Source: Emticicia sp. BO119 (lineage in GTDB: Bacteria; Bacteroidota; Bacteroidia; Cytophagales; Spirosomataceae). From it: a stretch of DNA of 64,000 nucleotides. The position numbers and the translations under genes were made by a program. Location of the stretch: positions 1,550,001-1,614,000 of the forward strand of contig NZ_JACETV010000001.1 in assembly GCF_013912375.1 (NCBI RefSeq), read 5' to 3'. Positions 54,798 through 62,872 of the stretch are shown here, piece by piece (position 1 is the first letter of the stretch; each line of letters begins with the position of its first letter). The notes beneath the pieces are model-generated. The model made no database searches. It had not been told where the DNA came from and saw only the letters and a program-made list of their open reading frames with translations.

Positions 54798-55658
54798 TTA
54801 ATGATTTTTAACAGATTCTGAAGTTTCACCTCTCCATCGGGCAATTCTTTCGGGCATATCCTGCTCAATGATATTTTTGATTACCTCTGTAATTTCCTCG
54901 ACAGTAGCTTCAGGTGCAAAATGAATAGGGTCTTTGAATTTTACTCTCAACTCGGTATTTCTCTTTTTATAGGCCAATCCGGTTTTGTTAAATGCTCTTC
55001 TGAAGCCATCAATTACCACTGGAACGATAATTGGATTCGCATCTTTGATAATATGTGCAGTGCCTTTCCTTATTGGCGCATATGGACTTGTAGTGCCTTG
55101 TGGGAAACTCACTACCCAACCAAATTTTAATCCTTTTGCTACATTAGAACCGGCTGAAGAATCCAACTCTCTTTTTACATTTTCCCCTTTGGCTCTCCAT
55201 GACCTTTCAACTAAAATAGCCCCTGCTAAGCTAAAAATTCGGGGAATTAATCCTTCTTTCATTGTTTCACTTGCAGCTACATAAAATGTTCTGGCTCTGG
55301 GAGCAAATAATGCTATTGGAATAACTCTGTTTCCAAATCCCCATTTGACTGAGCAAAATATATGATAAAACGTGATCACATCGGCAAAGTAAGTCTGATG
55401 ATTTGATATAAAATACACATTCTGATTTGGCAAACGAGCAATTTTCTCAGCTCCTTCAACTTTTAGCTGATTTGCAACAGCAATGCGCCAATAAGTTGGG
55501 AAACCGGCAATGAGGATAATCAATCGTTTTAAAATTAGCCAATTACCGAATGGGTCACGTTCAAAAAATCCAAAAATATCAATATAAGAAATGTACCTAA
55601 AAAAAGGATTAGGGTCATTATTGGGAATTGGCAAAAAGTTACGAAGTACTCGAAGCAT
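54798..55658 (-). CDS. PlsC-like lysophospholipid acyltransferase
   Basis: 286 aa. It probably acylates lysophosphatidic acid or another lysolipid at the membrane. The motif-I region is YFISNHQTYFADVITFYH, where the usual H-x4-D reads H-x5-D (His, five residues, Asp). Motif III is VSFPQGTTSPYAPIRKGTA, with Gln in the place of the common Glu of FPEGTRS, and VPVVIDGF is motif IV. A short hydrophobic segment near the N-terminus may anchor it. It is upstream of ftsX and downstream of an FkbM methyltransferase. Confidence 0.82.
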   Translation of the reverse strand: MLRVLRNFLPIPNNDPNPFFRYISYIDIFGFFERDPFGNWLILKRLIILIAGFPTYWRIAVANQLKVEGAEKIARLPNQNVYFISNHQTYFADVITFYHIFCSVKWGFGNRVIPIALFAPRARTFYVAASETMKEGLIPRIFSLAGAILVERSWRAKGENVKRELDSSAGSNVAKGLKFGWVVSFPQGTTSPYAPIRKGTAHIIKDANPIIVPVVIDGFRRAFNKTGLAYKKRNTELRVKFKDPIHFAPEATVEEITEVIKNIIEQDMPERIARWRGETSESVKNH

Positions 55659-55748
55659 TATTAGTATTATATGGTTTGTCAGGGCTTATTGAAGATGAAA
55701 GATAGGAATAAAAACTCAAATATCAATAAGCCCTTTTATACAGCAACA

Positions 55749-56573
55749 TTAATTTTTTGGGGTTGCCAGAATATCAAAAGTTTTCCAATCACTCATGTTC
55801 TCTCTCATGATCTTCTGCCTTTTGGTATTTATGTCAAACGCTTCAACGAAGTATAAATCATAACCTAAATCTGCAACCAGGTCAAACAAAATGTTCCGTT
55901 CTGTCTTATTTAACTTAACAAAACATTCGAAAATCAGATTTGGTTTGTGTTTTTTTACAAAAGGTAATATTGATTTTAGTATTTCTGTATCATATCCTTC
56001 GGTATCAATTTTTATCAGTGATAATTTAGATATCAGATCAGGGTAATTTTCATTCAGAAACTCCTCTAATTTTACACCTTTTACCTTTTCTTCCAGACCG
56101 AATTTGCCATGCGTATTTTCTTTGGTTTCAGCAATTCCGCCATTATTGTAAGAAGCCTCCGAAGAATTATAGAAGAAGTCACCATTATGCGTGGTTATGG
56201 CCAGCCTTAAAGGAATAATATTTGTCAATTCTTTATTAAGGGTGGCATTTTTTTCTAAAATTTTATAAATAAAAGGGTTAGGATCGAACCCTAAAACTGT
56301 ACCTTCTTTACCAACTGCCAGAGCCATGGGAATAGTAGAATCTCCGATATGTGCACCTATGTCAATAATAAAGTCACCTTTTTTTAATATTTTTTTGTAG
56401 AAGTCGACCTGGCCTTGGCTGATATCCTTCCTTGCTTCTAATGGGTTTTCCCATCGGGCGAAACTCACTTTACCAAATTCAGGCAATTCATATTCTGTAA
56501 TTTTATAAGGGTATTCTTTGAAAATTGTCCGAGCCTTGTGTTTTTTAAATTTTTTTTTCAGATAAGTAAACAT
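55749..56573 (-). CDS. FkbM-family methyltransferase
   Basis: 274 aa. SAM-binding motifs are FIIDIGAHIGDSTIPMALA and VLGFDPNPFIYKILEKNATLN; the later LSLIKIDTEGYDTEILKSILP with PNLIFEC is the FkbM signature. These enzymes O-methylate sugars, polyketides or other small molecules. Its target is unknown, though a glycan role would fit this window. It is followed by 90 nt without a gene and then the acyltransferase; the upstream gap of about 235 nt holds a strong terminator. Confidence 0.88.
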   Translation of the reverse strand: MFTYLKKKFKKHKARTIFKEYPYKITEYELPEFGKVSFARWENPLEARKDISQGQVDFYKKILKKGDFIIDIGAHIGDSTIPMALAVGKEGTVLGFDPNPFIYKILEKNATLNKELTNIIPLRLAITTHNGDFFYNSSEASYNNGGIAETKENTHGKFGLEEKVKGVKLEEFLNENYPDLISKLSLIKIDTEGYDTEILKSILPFVKKHKPNLIFECFVKLNKTERNILFDLVADLGYDLYFVEAFDINTKRQKIMRENMSDWKTFDILATPKN

Positions 56574-56752
56574 AAATAATAGGAATTTATAGTGATTTAT
56601 TATTAATAGTTTGAAAGTGCAGGATATGAGCTAACGCAAAGATATTGGATATTTTAATAGAGATTGGCAAAATAGCAAAATTTTGATATTTTGAGTACTT
56701 TTTTGATTAGGTTGGAAATATTTTAAAGTAAATAGGGGATGGTTTTGAAAAT

Positions 56753-56786
56753 AAAAAGCCATTTGCGATCCCGCAAATGGCTTTTT
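56753..56786 (-). terminator. Terminator of the bifunctional nuclease gene
   Basis: A perfect 15-bp stem (AAAAAGCCATTTGCG at 56753-56767 with 56772-56786, loop ATCC) lies 22 nt past the stop on the minus strand. The stem ends in T tracts on both strands, so it can work in both directions. Confidence 0.9.
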
Positions 56787-56808
56787 ATTTGATGTTTATA
56801 TCTATCAG

Positions 56809-57402
56809 TTAATTTCTCTTGCTTATTTCGTCTCTTATCTTCGCCGCCTTTTCATACTCTTCATTGGCCAGCGCCTGATTTAATAGATTGTTAAGTTCCT
56901 CAAGATTCAGATCCTTTAATGAGTCTTTTGTGACTTTTTGAGGGCGTGTTGAAGACGAAACTAACTCTTGCGGCTCATCAGCAGTTGTGGCTTCTTGCGC
57001 GGTAATGCCCGCATCTGACAAAATCTGATTAGTTGTATAGATCGGAACCTGAAAACGGAGCCCTATGGCTACAGCATCAGAAGGGCGTGCGTCAATTGAT
57101 TTTTGTCGGATACCGTCAGTACAAACAACTTTGGCATAGAAAATACCCTCTCGTAAATCAGAAATCAATATCTCTTCTACTGTAAAATCAAATGCACGGG
57201 CAAATGATTTAAACAAGTCGTGAGTCATTGGACGATTTGGAGTTATACGTTCCATTTCTATGGCAATGGCCTGCGCTTCAAACATGCCAATAATAATTGG
57301 TAATCTTCGATTACCAAATTCTTCAGCCAGTACAAGAGCAAATGAGCCTGTTTGTGATTGGCTGGGAGATAGACCTAATATTTCGAGTTTTATTTTTTCC
57401 AC
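56809..57402 (-). CDS. Bifunctional nuclease (DUF151) with UVR domain
   Basis: 197 aa from GTG 57402 (MEKIKLEILGLSPSQ). A bifunctional-nuclease/DUF151 domain fills residues about 1-135 (SQSQTGSFALVLAEEFGNRR and ARPSDAVAIGLRF), followed by a UvrB/UvrC-type UVR motif (LNLEELNNLLNQALANEEYEKAAKIRDEI). The family has RNase/DNase activity in some members. A TTG at 57468 would lengthen the frame through the promoter and is rejected. TATATTTG lies so close (57407-57414) that the mRNA may begin at or near the GTG. Confidence 0.87.
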   Translation of the reverse strand: MEKIKLEILGLSPSQSQTGSFALVLAEEFGNRRLPIIIGMFEAQAIAIEMERITPNRPMTHDLFKSFARAFDFTVEEILISDLREGIFYAKVVCTDGIRQKSIDARPSDAVAIGLRFQVPIYTTNQILSDAGITAQEATTADEPQELVSSSTRPQKVTKDSLKDLNLEELNNLLNQALANEEYEKAAKIRDEISKRN

Positions 57403-57406
57403 GTTG

Positions 57407-57414
57407 CAAATATA
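57407..57414 (-). promoter_or_regulatory. -7 promoter element (TATATTTG) at the bifunctional nuclease start
   Basis: The minus strand reads TATATTTGCAAC and then the GTG start codon. With the usual distance of about 5-7 nt from this box to the first base, the transcript would be leaderless or nearly so. Confidence 0.55.
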
Positions 57415-57640
57415 AGGATTTCTTAATTTGTCCTTTAATCTAATCGATAAAAAAGTCCAGCGGGACAAATGTTCACAGGTTTAACTTTAAAACATCTGTT
57501 TTGGTTTCCAATAGAAAGCAAAAAATATATGATTCAGATAATCTCAAATTATTAAAATCTTTTTCTTTTATCCAAATGACCCTCTTTAGCAAATCTGTAA
57601 ATCGTATAGGAGAATAATAATATCTATCGCCTAAAAACAC

Positions 57641-57675
57641 AATAGCCTCGGTAAAAATTAATCACCGAGGCTATT
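57641..57675 (-). terminator. Terminator of the etfBA operon
   Basis: A perfect 12-bp stem (AATAGCCTCGGT at 57641-57652 with 57664-57675) lies 17 nt past the etfA stop on the minus strand and is followed there by GTGTTTTTAG. The gap from here to the nuclease promoter has nothing else. Confidence 0.85.
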
Positions 57676-57692
57676 AATTGTTGTTGAAATTC

Positions 57693-58658
57693 CTATTTCA
57701 GGTCTTTTACTGCTTTTGTTAGTTTAGGTAATACATCAAAAACATCACCTACAATACCGTAATCTGCAGCTTTAAAAAATGGAGCATCCGCATCTTTATT
57801 AATCACTACTATAACTTTAGAGGAGTTTACGCCAGCGAGGTGCTGAATAGCACCTGAAATTCCACAAGCTATATATAGATTTGGGGAAACTTTTACCCCT
57901 GTTTGCCCAACATGTTCATGATGGGGGCGCCAATCCAGATCTGATACTGGTTTAGAACAGGCTGTTGCTGCTCCTAAAGCTTCTGCTAAGTCTAATAAAG
58001 GTTGCCAGTGTTCTGGTCCTTTCATACCACGCCCACCTGATACCACGAGGTCGGCCTCTGGTAATGAAACTGTTCCTGTTGCTTTTATGGTCTCTGTAAC
58101 TTTTGCTGTAAATAGATTGTCATCTAACGCTGGTGTAAATGATTCAACCGTGGCTGAAGTATTGGTTTCAACAGGATTTACCACATTCTTCTTGACTGCC
58201 AATATCGTTATATCATTTTGTATATTTACATCGACAAAGGCCTTACCCGTAAAAATGCTTCTTTTAACTTTGAAACCATTAGATAGATCCGGTAATTCTA
58301 CTACATTGCCCACTACAGCAGCCTTTAGTGATCCGGCTGCACGGGCAGTTACAGCATCAGCCAATGATGATTTGGCTGTAATAATTACTTTAGCACCGGT
58401 TGTCTTGGCTGCTTCGGCCAATACTTTTGCATAAGCCATGCTATTAGGAAGCTCTAACTTTGCATCGTTGGCGTGCAAAACTTTGGTTGCGCCATAATTA
58501 CCTGCAATGACCAGCTCAGCAGAGTCTGCTTTGCCAATTACCAGAGCTGTAACTGAAGTGCCTGATTTTTCGGCAACTTGTGCACCATAGTAAATGGCTT
58601 CGAGCGAAGATTTTTTAATTGCACCATCTGCAATCTCTGTAAAAACTAATATAGCCAT
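57693..58658 (-). CDS. etfA: Electron transfer flavoprotein alpha subunit
   Basis: 321 aa from ATG 58658 (MAILVFTEIADGAIKK). The C-terminal FAD domain is clear: LVVSGGRGMKGPEHWQPLLDLAEALGAA, GVKVSPNLYIACGISGAIQHLAG and INKDADAPFFKAADYGIVGD. With EtfB it carries electrons from acyl-CoA dehydrogenases to the quinone pool. A start 69 nt upstream is not supported, since it runs into the gap after etfB. It lies 34 nt after etfB and has its own terminator downstream. Confidence 0.95.
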   Translation of the reverse strand: MAILVFTEIADGAIKKSSLEAIYYGAQVAEKSGTSVTALVIGKADSAELVIAGNYGATKVLHANDAKLELPNSMAYAKVLAEAAKTTGAKVIITAKSSLADAVTARAAGSLKAAVVGNVVELPDLSNGFKVKRSIFTGKAFVDVNIQNDITILAVKKNVVNPVETNTSATVESFTPALDDNLFTAKVTETIKATGTVSLPEADLVVSGGRGMKGPEHWQPLLDLAEALGAATACSKPVSDLDWRPHHEHVGQTGVKVSPNLYIACGISGAIQHLAGVNSSKVIVVINKDADAPFFKAADYGIVGDVFDVLPKLTKAVKDLK

Positions 58659-58692
58659 GATTAAATGTCTTTTCTGAAATGAATAATGTGAA

Positions 58693-59427
58693 TTATAGTA
58701 CTTTTGCCTCTTTATGTAATAACTCAATCAGCTTTTCGGCTTCATCAGCTGGGATCATCTGGCATGCACCTTTGGCTGGAGGTAAGCTGTATTTATCAGT
58801 TGAAGTCAAGGCTTCCCCTGAGGCTGGAATTACTTTTAAAGGTTTAGTACGTGCAGTCATAATTCCACGCATGTTCGGGATTTTCCATTCAGCAATGGGT
58901 TCCTGACAGCCTAAAACCAAAGGGAGTGGAGCTTCTAACTTTTCTTTACCACCTTCAATCTCACGTGTCATTTTTGCTACTCCATTTTCAATATCTAACT
59001 GCATAACCGGAGAAAAAGAAGGGATTCCTAAGATTTCTCCAACAATGCCATGTACCACACCTGAATTGTAATCACTTGTTTCTCTTCCCATCAGAACGAG
59101 ATCATAGTTGCCTTCTTTCGCAACTGTGGCAATTTGTTCGGCAACAAAATATGAATCAGTGGGCTCGGTATCGACCCTTATGGCATCATCTGCTCCGATA
59201 GCCAAAGCCTTGCGTATTTGTGGCTCAGCATCAGCCTCTCCAACATTCAATACTGTAATACTTGCACCATATTGTTCTTTTAATTCAACGGCTCTTGCCA
59301 GTGCATAATCATCGTAAGGTCCGATAATATATTGCACTCCTGCTTTATTCAACTTTGTATCGCCGTCAGTAAAACTGATTTTTGAAGTAGTGTCAGGTAC
59401 ACTCGAAATGCAGACTAATATTTTCAT
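58693..59427 (-). CDS. etfB: Electron transfer flavoprotein beta subunit
   Basis: 244 aa, typical length. The N-terminal MKILVCISSVPDTTSKISF and DYALARAVELKEQYGASITVLNVG are conserved, with AMP-binding residues in VLMGRETSDYNSGVVHGIVGE and LGCQEPIAEWKIPNMRGIM as the ETF-beta signature. It is the first gene of etfBA. A CCCCTTACCCCTAAAGGG element stands directly before its ATG. Confidence 0.95.
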   Translation of the reverse strand: MKILVCISSVPDTTSKISFTDGDTKLNKAGVQYIIGPYDDYALARAVELKEQYGASITVLNVGEADAEPQIRKALAIGADDAIRVDTEPTDSYFVAEQIATVAKEGNYDLVLMGRETSDYNSGVVHGIVGEILGIPSFSPVMQLDIENGVAKMTREIEGGKEKLEAPLPLVLGCQEPIAEWKIPNMRGIMTARTKPLKVIPASGEALTSTDKYSLPPAKGACQMIPADEAEKLIELLHKEAKVL

Positions 59428-59433
59428 AGTATT

Positions 59434-59460
59434 TTGCCCCTTACCCCTAAAGGGAAGTTG
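59434..59460. repeat. CCCCTTACCCCTAAAGGG element, copy 2
   Basis: The plus strand reads TTGCCCCTTACCCCTAAAGG followed by GAAGTTG. CCCCTTA-CCCCTAAAGGG can fold as CCCT/AGGG. It shares the pattern [CCCCTT][A/G][CCCCT][A/T]AAGGG with 32844-32864; both lie just upstream of a start codon. Confidence 0.5.
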
Positions 59461-59533
59461 TTTATAGAATAGATGCTTTTAGGGGTTTTCTAAAAAGCAT
59501 TATTAGTATAATGAACTTAAGAGTTTTATTGCC

Positions 59534-59541
59534 TAAATTTG
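59534..59541 (+). promoter_or_regulatory. -7 promoter element (TAAATTTG) of the TPR gene
   Basis: TAAATTTG matches TAnnTTTG; the start codon is 76 nt downstream, giving a leader of about 70 nt that contains a 24-bp palindrome. There is no clear -33 box. Confidence 0.5.
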
Positions 59542-59566
59542 CCTTAGAGCAAAAAATAAGACTGAA

Positions 59567-59590
59567 AATTGTTATGCATGCATAACAATT
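59567..59590. promoter_or_regulatory. 24-bp perfect palindrome in the TPR gene leader
   Basis: The half-site AATTGTTATGCA is followed by its exact reverse complement, giving 24 bases of perfect dyad symmetry with no spacer. It lies 25-49 nt downstream of the -7 element and 27 nt before the ATG at 59617. It could be an operator for a dimeric regulator or an RNA hairpin. Confidence 0.6.
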
Positions 59591-59616
59591 GCAAATCTAA
59601 ATTAAAGAGGATTAGT

Positions 59617-59940
59617 ATGCAAGAGGAAAGATTAAAAATTTTATTACAATATTTAGAAGAAGAACCAGACGATCCTTTTAATATTTATGGAGTGGCAATG
59701 GAGTACATGAATAGTAATTCTGAAAAGGCACTTTTTTATTTGGAAAGGTTGCTGATTGAATATCCTGATTATGTGCCAACTTATTATCATGCAGCCGCTT
59801 TGTATTTTGAAAAAGAGCAATTTGAGAAGGCAGAGGAAGTGTATAAAAAAGGAATAGAAATAGCTCATCAAAAGCAGAATATTAAAGCTTATGATGAGCT
59901 GAAACGAGCTTATAGAATGTTTTTGGACGAACTTGAGTGA
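59617..59940 (+). CDS. Small TPR protein
   Basis: 107 aa from ATG 59617. It is helical, with two or three TPR units (DDPFNIYGVAMEYMN, SEKALFYLERLLIEYPDYVPTYYHAAALYF and QFEKAEEVYKKGIEIAHQKQN). There is no signal peptide or membrane segment, so it is probably a cytosolic adaptor. The longer frame to 59569 runs across the palindrome and is not conserved-looking. The stop is 2 nt from the stop of the convergent hypothetical gene. Confidence 0.75.
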   Translation: MQEERLKILLQYLEEEPDDPFNIYGVAMEYMNSNSEKALFYLERLLIEYPDYVPTYYHAAALYFEKEQFEKAEEVYKKGIEIAHQKQNIKAYDELKRAYRMFLDELE

Positions 59941-59942
59941 AT

Positions 59943-60329
59943 TTAGTAATAATATTCATCTTGCTCTTTCACATTCGTTTTTCCGAACAAGGCTCTGAAA
60001 GTATCTGTCATATAAAGCATATCCAATACTTTATTTCGAGCCTGCTTCATTATATAAACATTATGGTTTTGTTGTATTTGCTCCTCAATCTGTTTCACTA
60101 TAAAAGCCATGCACTCTTCATTAATTGAAAAATCTTCAACAATATACATTACGAAGCGATTTCCGGGCTCATTGTCTGACAAATAAAAAACCAAGTGGAA
60201 ATCTTCTCCTACCAAAAAGGCGGCAGTTTTATTGGTATCAAATGTTTTAAATATTTCTTTATTATCAACTAAACAATCGATTATCTCAACTTCGTCAGCT
60301 ATTATCCTTAATGTTGGTTGTAAGTTCAT
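59943..60329 (-). CDS. Hypothetical protein, conserved-looking, unknown function
   Basis: 128 aa from ATG 60329, which follows a GGAG sequence at 6-nt distance. I do not recognise a family. It is soluble, acidic, with alternating beta and helix: FLVGEDFHLVFYLSD and NRFVMYIVEDFS look like strands, and CMAFIVKQIEEQIQQ is a helix; it ends in DEYYY. A TTG at 60371 that would lengthen it is part of the promoter element TATATTTG. Codon use resembles the neighbouring genes. Confidence 0.6.
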   Translation of the reverse strand: MNLQPTLRIIADEVEIIDCLVDNKEIFKTFDTNKTAAFLVGEDFHLVFYLSDNEPGNRFVMYIVEDFSINEECMAFIVKQIEEQIQQNHNVYIMKQARNKVLDMLYMTDTFRALFGKTNVKEQDEYYY

Positions 60330-60368
60330 ATCTCCGTCCTTTTTATTGTGTTTTCGTTTGTTGCTTTT

Positions 60369-60376
60369 CAAATATA
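60369..60376 (-). promoter_or_regulatory. -7 promoter element (TATATTTG) of the hypothetical gene
   Basis: The minus strand reads TATATTTG, 39 nt before the ATG at 60329. It contains the false TTG start at 60371. Confidence 0.55.
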
Positions 60377-60582
60377 ACGTAAGAATCTAAATAAAATTCA
60401 AAAAAAGTGAAAAAAAATCTTGGAATAGTAATATTTTATATTTGTCAAAATTTTAAAAATCGGTTTGTTTTTGAGTATTTTTACTCAAAAAAATGTTTTT
60501 TCAACAAAAAGTCATTTGTGATTTAGGTAGCTTTGCCATATTATTTTAAAAAAATCAGTATTTAAGCTCAAATCAAACTTTG

Positions 60583-60590
60583 TATTTTTG
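60583..60590 (+). promoter_or_regulatory. -7 promoter element (TATTTTTG) of the asparaginase gene
   Basis: TATTTTTG is an exact TAnnTTTG, 16 nt before the ATG at 60607, with TTTA at 60561-60564 at about the -33 place. The 5' leader would be about 10 nt. Confidence 0.6.
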
Positions 60591-60606
60591 CTAAAAAAAC
60601 TTTTTT

Positions 60607-61680
60607 ATGGCCTATAGAACTTCAAAAATTACTACTTTATCAAGTAAAAATAATCGTGCCACCTCTGTCTTAATGATTTATACCGGAGGTACTTTGGGTA
60701 TGGTATATGACTCAAAAAATAAGAGTTTAGTGCCTTTTAATTTCGATGAGATACTAACAAATGTGCCAGAATTGCATCGGCTGGAATTTGAACTTACTAT
60801 TCTGACTCTTGAGAAACCGATTGATTCATCAAATATGAATCCTAAAAACTGGGTGGAAATTGCTAAGATTGTATATGATAATTTTGAAGAGTTTGATGCC
60901 TTTGTTATTCTTCATGGTACTGATACGATGGCTTATACGGCCTCAGCCTTAAGTTTTCTCCTGGAGAATTTAAGTAAACCAGTGATTCTAACTGGTGCAC
61001 AATTACCCATTGGCATCGCAAGGACAGATGCTCGTGAAAATTTGATTACTGCTTTAGAAATAGCTTCTGCTAAAATCAATGGCAGACCAATTATACCTGA
61101 AGTAGCTATATATTTTAACTCTTACTTATTGCGTGGTAACCGGGCGAAAAAAAAAGAGAGCAGTCAGTTTAATGCATTCAGATCTGAGAATTATCCGAAT
61201 CTGGCTGAAGTAGGGGTGACTATTGACTACAATTTCCCGTTTATTCGTGCTTACCGAACAGATCTTCCCTTACAATTGCACGAAAATCTGAATCATAATG
61301 TGGTGATACTCAAACTTTTTCCGGGTATTAAACAGAATTTGATTCATAATATATTTAATACCAGTGAATTAAAAGGAGTAGTTTTAGAAACTTATGGTGC
61401 TGGCAATGCCCCATCTGAGGGGTGGTTTTTAGAAGAGCTCAAGGAAGCTATTGATGAAGGAATTGTTATTTTTAATGTTTCGCAGTGCGATGGAGGGAGA
61501 GTTTTGCAAGGCACGTATCAAACTTCCAGAAAACTTCTTGAAATCGGAGTAGTAAGCGGCTCGGATATTACAACCGAAGCAGCCATTACTAAAATGATGT
61601 TTTTATTAGGTAAAGAAGATTCATACGAGCGTGTGAAGTTTAACCTTGAAACAGATATTTGTGGAGAGATGTCGGTTTAA
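60607..61680 (+). CDS. ansA: Type I L-asparaginase
   Basis: 357 aa without a signal peptide, so cytosolic type I. It hydrolyses asparagine to aspartate and ammonia. The first catalytic Thr is in IYTGGTLGM and the second Thr-Asp pair in ILHGTDTMAYTASALSFLLE; the Lys-containing region follows in VILTGAQLPIG. The C-terminal domain has GVVLETYGAGNAPS and SQCDGGRVLQGTY. It is convergent with the AraC gene, 15 nt apart. Confidence 0.93.
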   Translation: MAYRTSKITTLSSKNNRATSVLMIYTGGTLGMVYDSKNKSLVPFNFDEILTNVPELHRLEFELTILTLEKPIDSSNMNPKNWVEIAKIVYDNFEEFDAFVILHGTDTMAYTASALSFLLENLSKPVILTGAQLPIGIARTDARENLITALEIASAKINGRPIIPEVAIYFNSYLLRGNRAKKKESSQFNAFRSENYPNLAEVGVTIDYNFPFIRAYRTDLPLQLHENLNHNVVILKLFPGIKQNLIHNIFNTSELKGVVLETYGAGNAPSEGWFLEELKEAIDEGIVIFNVSQCDGGRVLQGTYQTSRKLLEIGVVSGSDITTEAAITKMMFLLGKEDSYERVKFNLETDICGEMSV

Positions 61681-61695
61681 ATAGATTGATTATTT

Positions 61696-62553
61696 TTACT
61701 TTTTCCTTAGTACCAAGTTTTTAAATTGCATAGGGCTTTTACCTTTTACTTGTTTAAAGACTTTACTGAAATATGAAACATTTGAGAAACCGCATTCAAA
61801 GCATACATCTGTGATACTTTTTTCAGTCATTAGTAACTTACAAGCCTGATTGATTCGATATTCGTTCACAAAGTCAGTATATGTCATATTCATTACCTTT
61901 TTGAAATAATTGCAGAATGACGGAACTGTCAAGTGTGCAACATCAGCTACCTGCTTAATATTAATCGGGGCTTGATACGAGAGCTCAACATATTCATAAA
62001 TCCGTTTGATACGAGCCTGATCTTTTTGGTTAAAATCATAGCGGGTATCGGCTACATTCAGTAAAATGTAATCTTCGGAATTAGCTAATATCTGAAAAAT
62101 TGACAATAACTCAATCATTCTCCCAAAATGGGTCAGCTGAAGCATTTTCTTCAGTCTGTTTCCAACAATTTTTTTTGTTTGCCCAAAAAAATGAATCCCA
62201 TGTTGAGATCGTTCAAAAAGTGCTTTAACGGCAGTCATTTCAGGTCTATCGAAGAATTCTTCCCCTAAAAAATCCTCTTTGAATTGGATAACTGTTTCTT
62301 CATGTTCGTCTAATGCATCGTAGCCAAATCCAGCATGTGGTAAGTTAGAACCTATCAGAACCAAATCTCCGTCTTCATAGTAGCTGAGATGGTTTCCGAC
62401 ATGCCTGCGTCCGGTACCATAATGTACATAAACCATCTCGTATTCAGGATGATAATGATAGTTCCACGGAAAAATATTTGAAGAAATCTTTAAATGTAGC
62501 AGTCTGAAGGAACTTCCTTCGTCAGGTTGGATCTTTTCAAAGGGTGTTTTCAC
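61696..62553 (-). CDS. AraC-family transcriptional regulator with cupin sensor
   Basis: 285 aa, start GTG at 62553. The N-terminal cupin (WNYHYHPEYEMVYVHYGTGRRHVG and YEDGDLVLIGSNLPHAGFG) would bind a sugar or metabolite. The C-terminal 100 residues are two HTH motifs of AraC type (INIKQVADVAHLTVPSFCNYF and SITDVCFECGFSNVSYFSKVF, then FKQVKGKSPMQFK). It is divergent from an MFS transporter gene, so it most likely controls that gene. No ligand can be read. Confidence 0.9.
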   Translation of the reverse strand: MKTPFEKIQPDEGSSFRLLHLKISSNIFPWNYHYHPEYEMVYVHYGTGRRHVGNHLSYYEDGDLVLIGSNLPHAGFGYDALDEHEETVIQFKEDFLGEEFFDRPEMTAVKALFERSQHGIHFFGQTKKIVGNRLKKMLQLTHFGRMIELLSIFQILANSEDYILLNVADTRYDFNQKDQARIKRIYEYVELSYQAPINIKQVADVAHLTVPSFCNYFKKVMNMTYTDFVNEYRINQACKLLMTEKSITDVCFECGFSNVSYFSKVFKQVKGKSPMQFKNLVLRKK

Positions 62554-62872
62554 TATATTAAGATGGGAATAATTAAAATTTTCATAAAAATAGTAATATA
62601 GTATTAAAACTCATGAATGGAAGAATATTTTTTATCATTTGATATGCCGAATTTTGTATCACGTTAAATAATACATTTAGTTTTGTTTTAGAAAATACGT
62701 CAACGTATGATGAATAAAAAAGCGAGCAAAATGCTCGTTTTTTTTTGAGTGAAATTGCTTGAATTAGTGCATAAATGTCATAAATCTTACATAATTTAGT
62801 GATTTTACAACTATTCAATCATTCGAAATCAGCTAATTGGTTATTGAACTTATCCCTATCCTATTTACACTT
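62554..62872. other. Divergent gap between the AraC and MFS genes
   Basis: A 319-bp region that must hold both promoters and the regulator's binding sites. It contains a strong terminator-like hairpin at 62716-62744. A 78-codon minus-strand frame covers most of it but has no coding character. No exact TAnnTTTG was found at a good distance from either start. Confidence 0.5.
62716..62746 (+). terminator. Terminator-like hairpin inside a divergent promoter region
   Basis: AAAAAAG-CGAGCA, loop AAA, TGCTCG-TTTTTTT gives a 6-bp GC-rich stem extended by a G-U and six A-T pairs, followed by more T residues up to 62746. It reads well in both directions. No gene ends near it, so it may end a short leader or small RNA. 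Confidence 0.7.

Noticed and set aside
62582-62818. 78-codon minus-strand frame between the araC and MFS genes
   Set aside because: It reads across a terminator-like hairpin, has poor composition and no recognisable domain.
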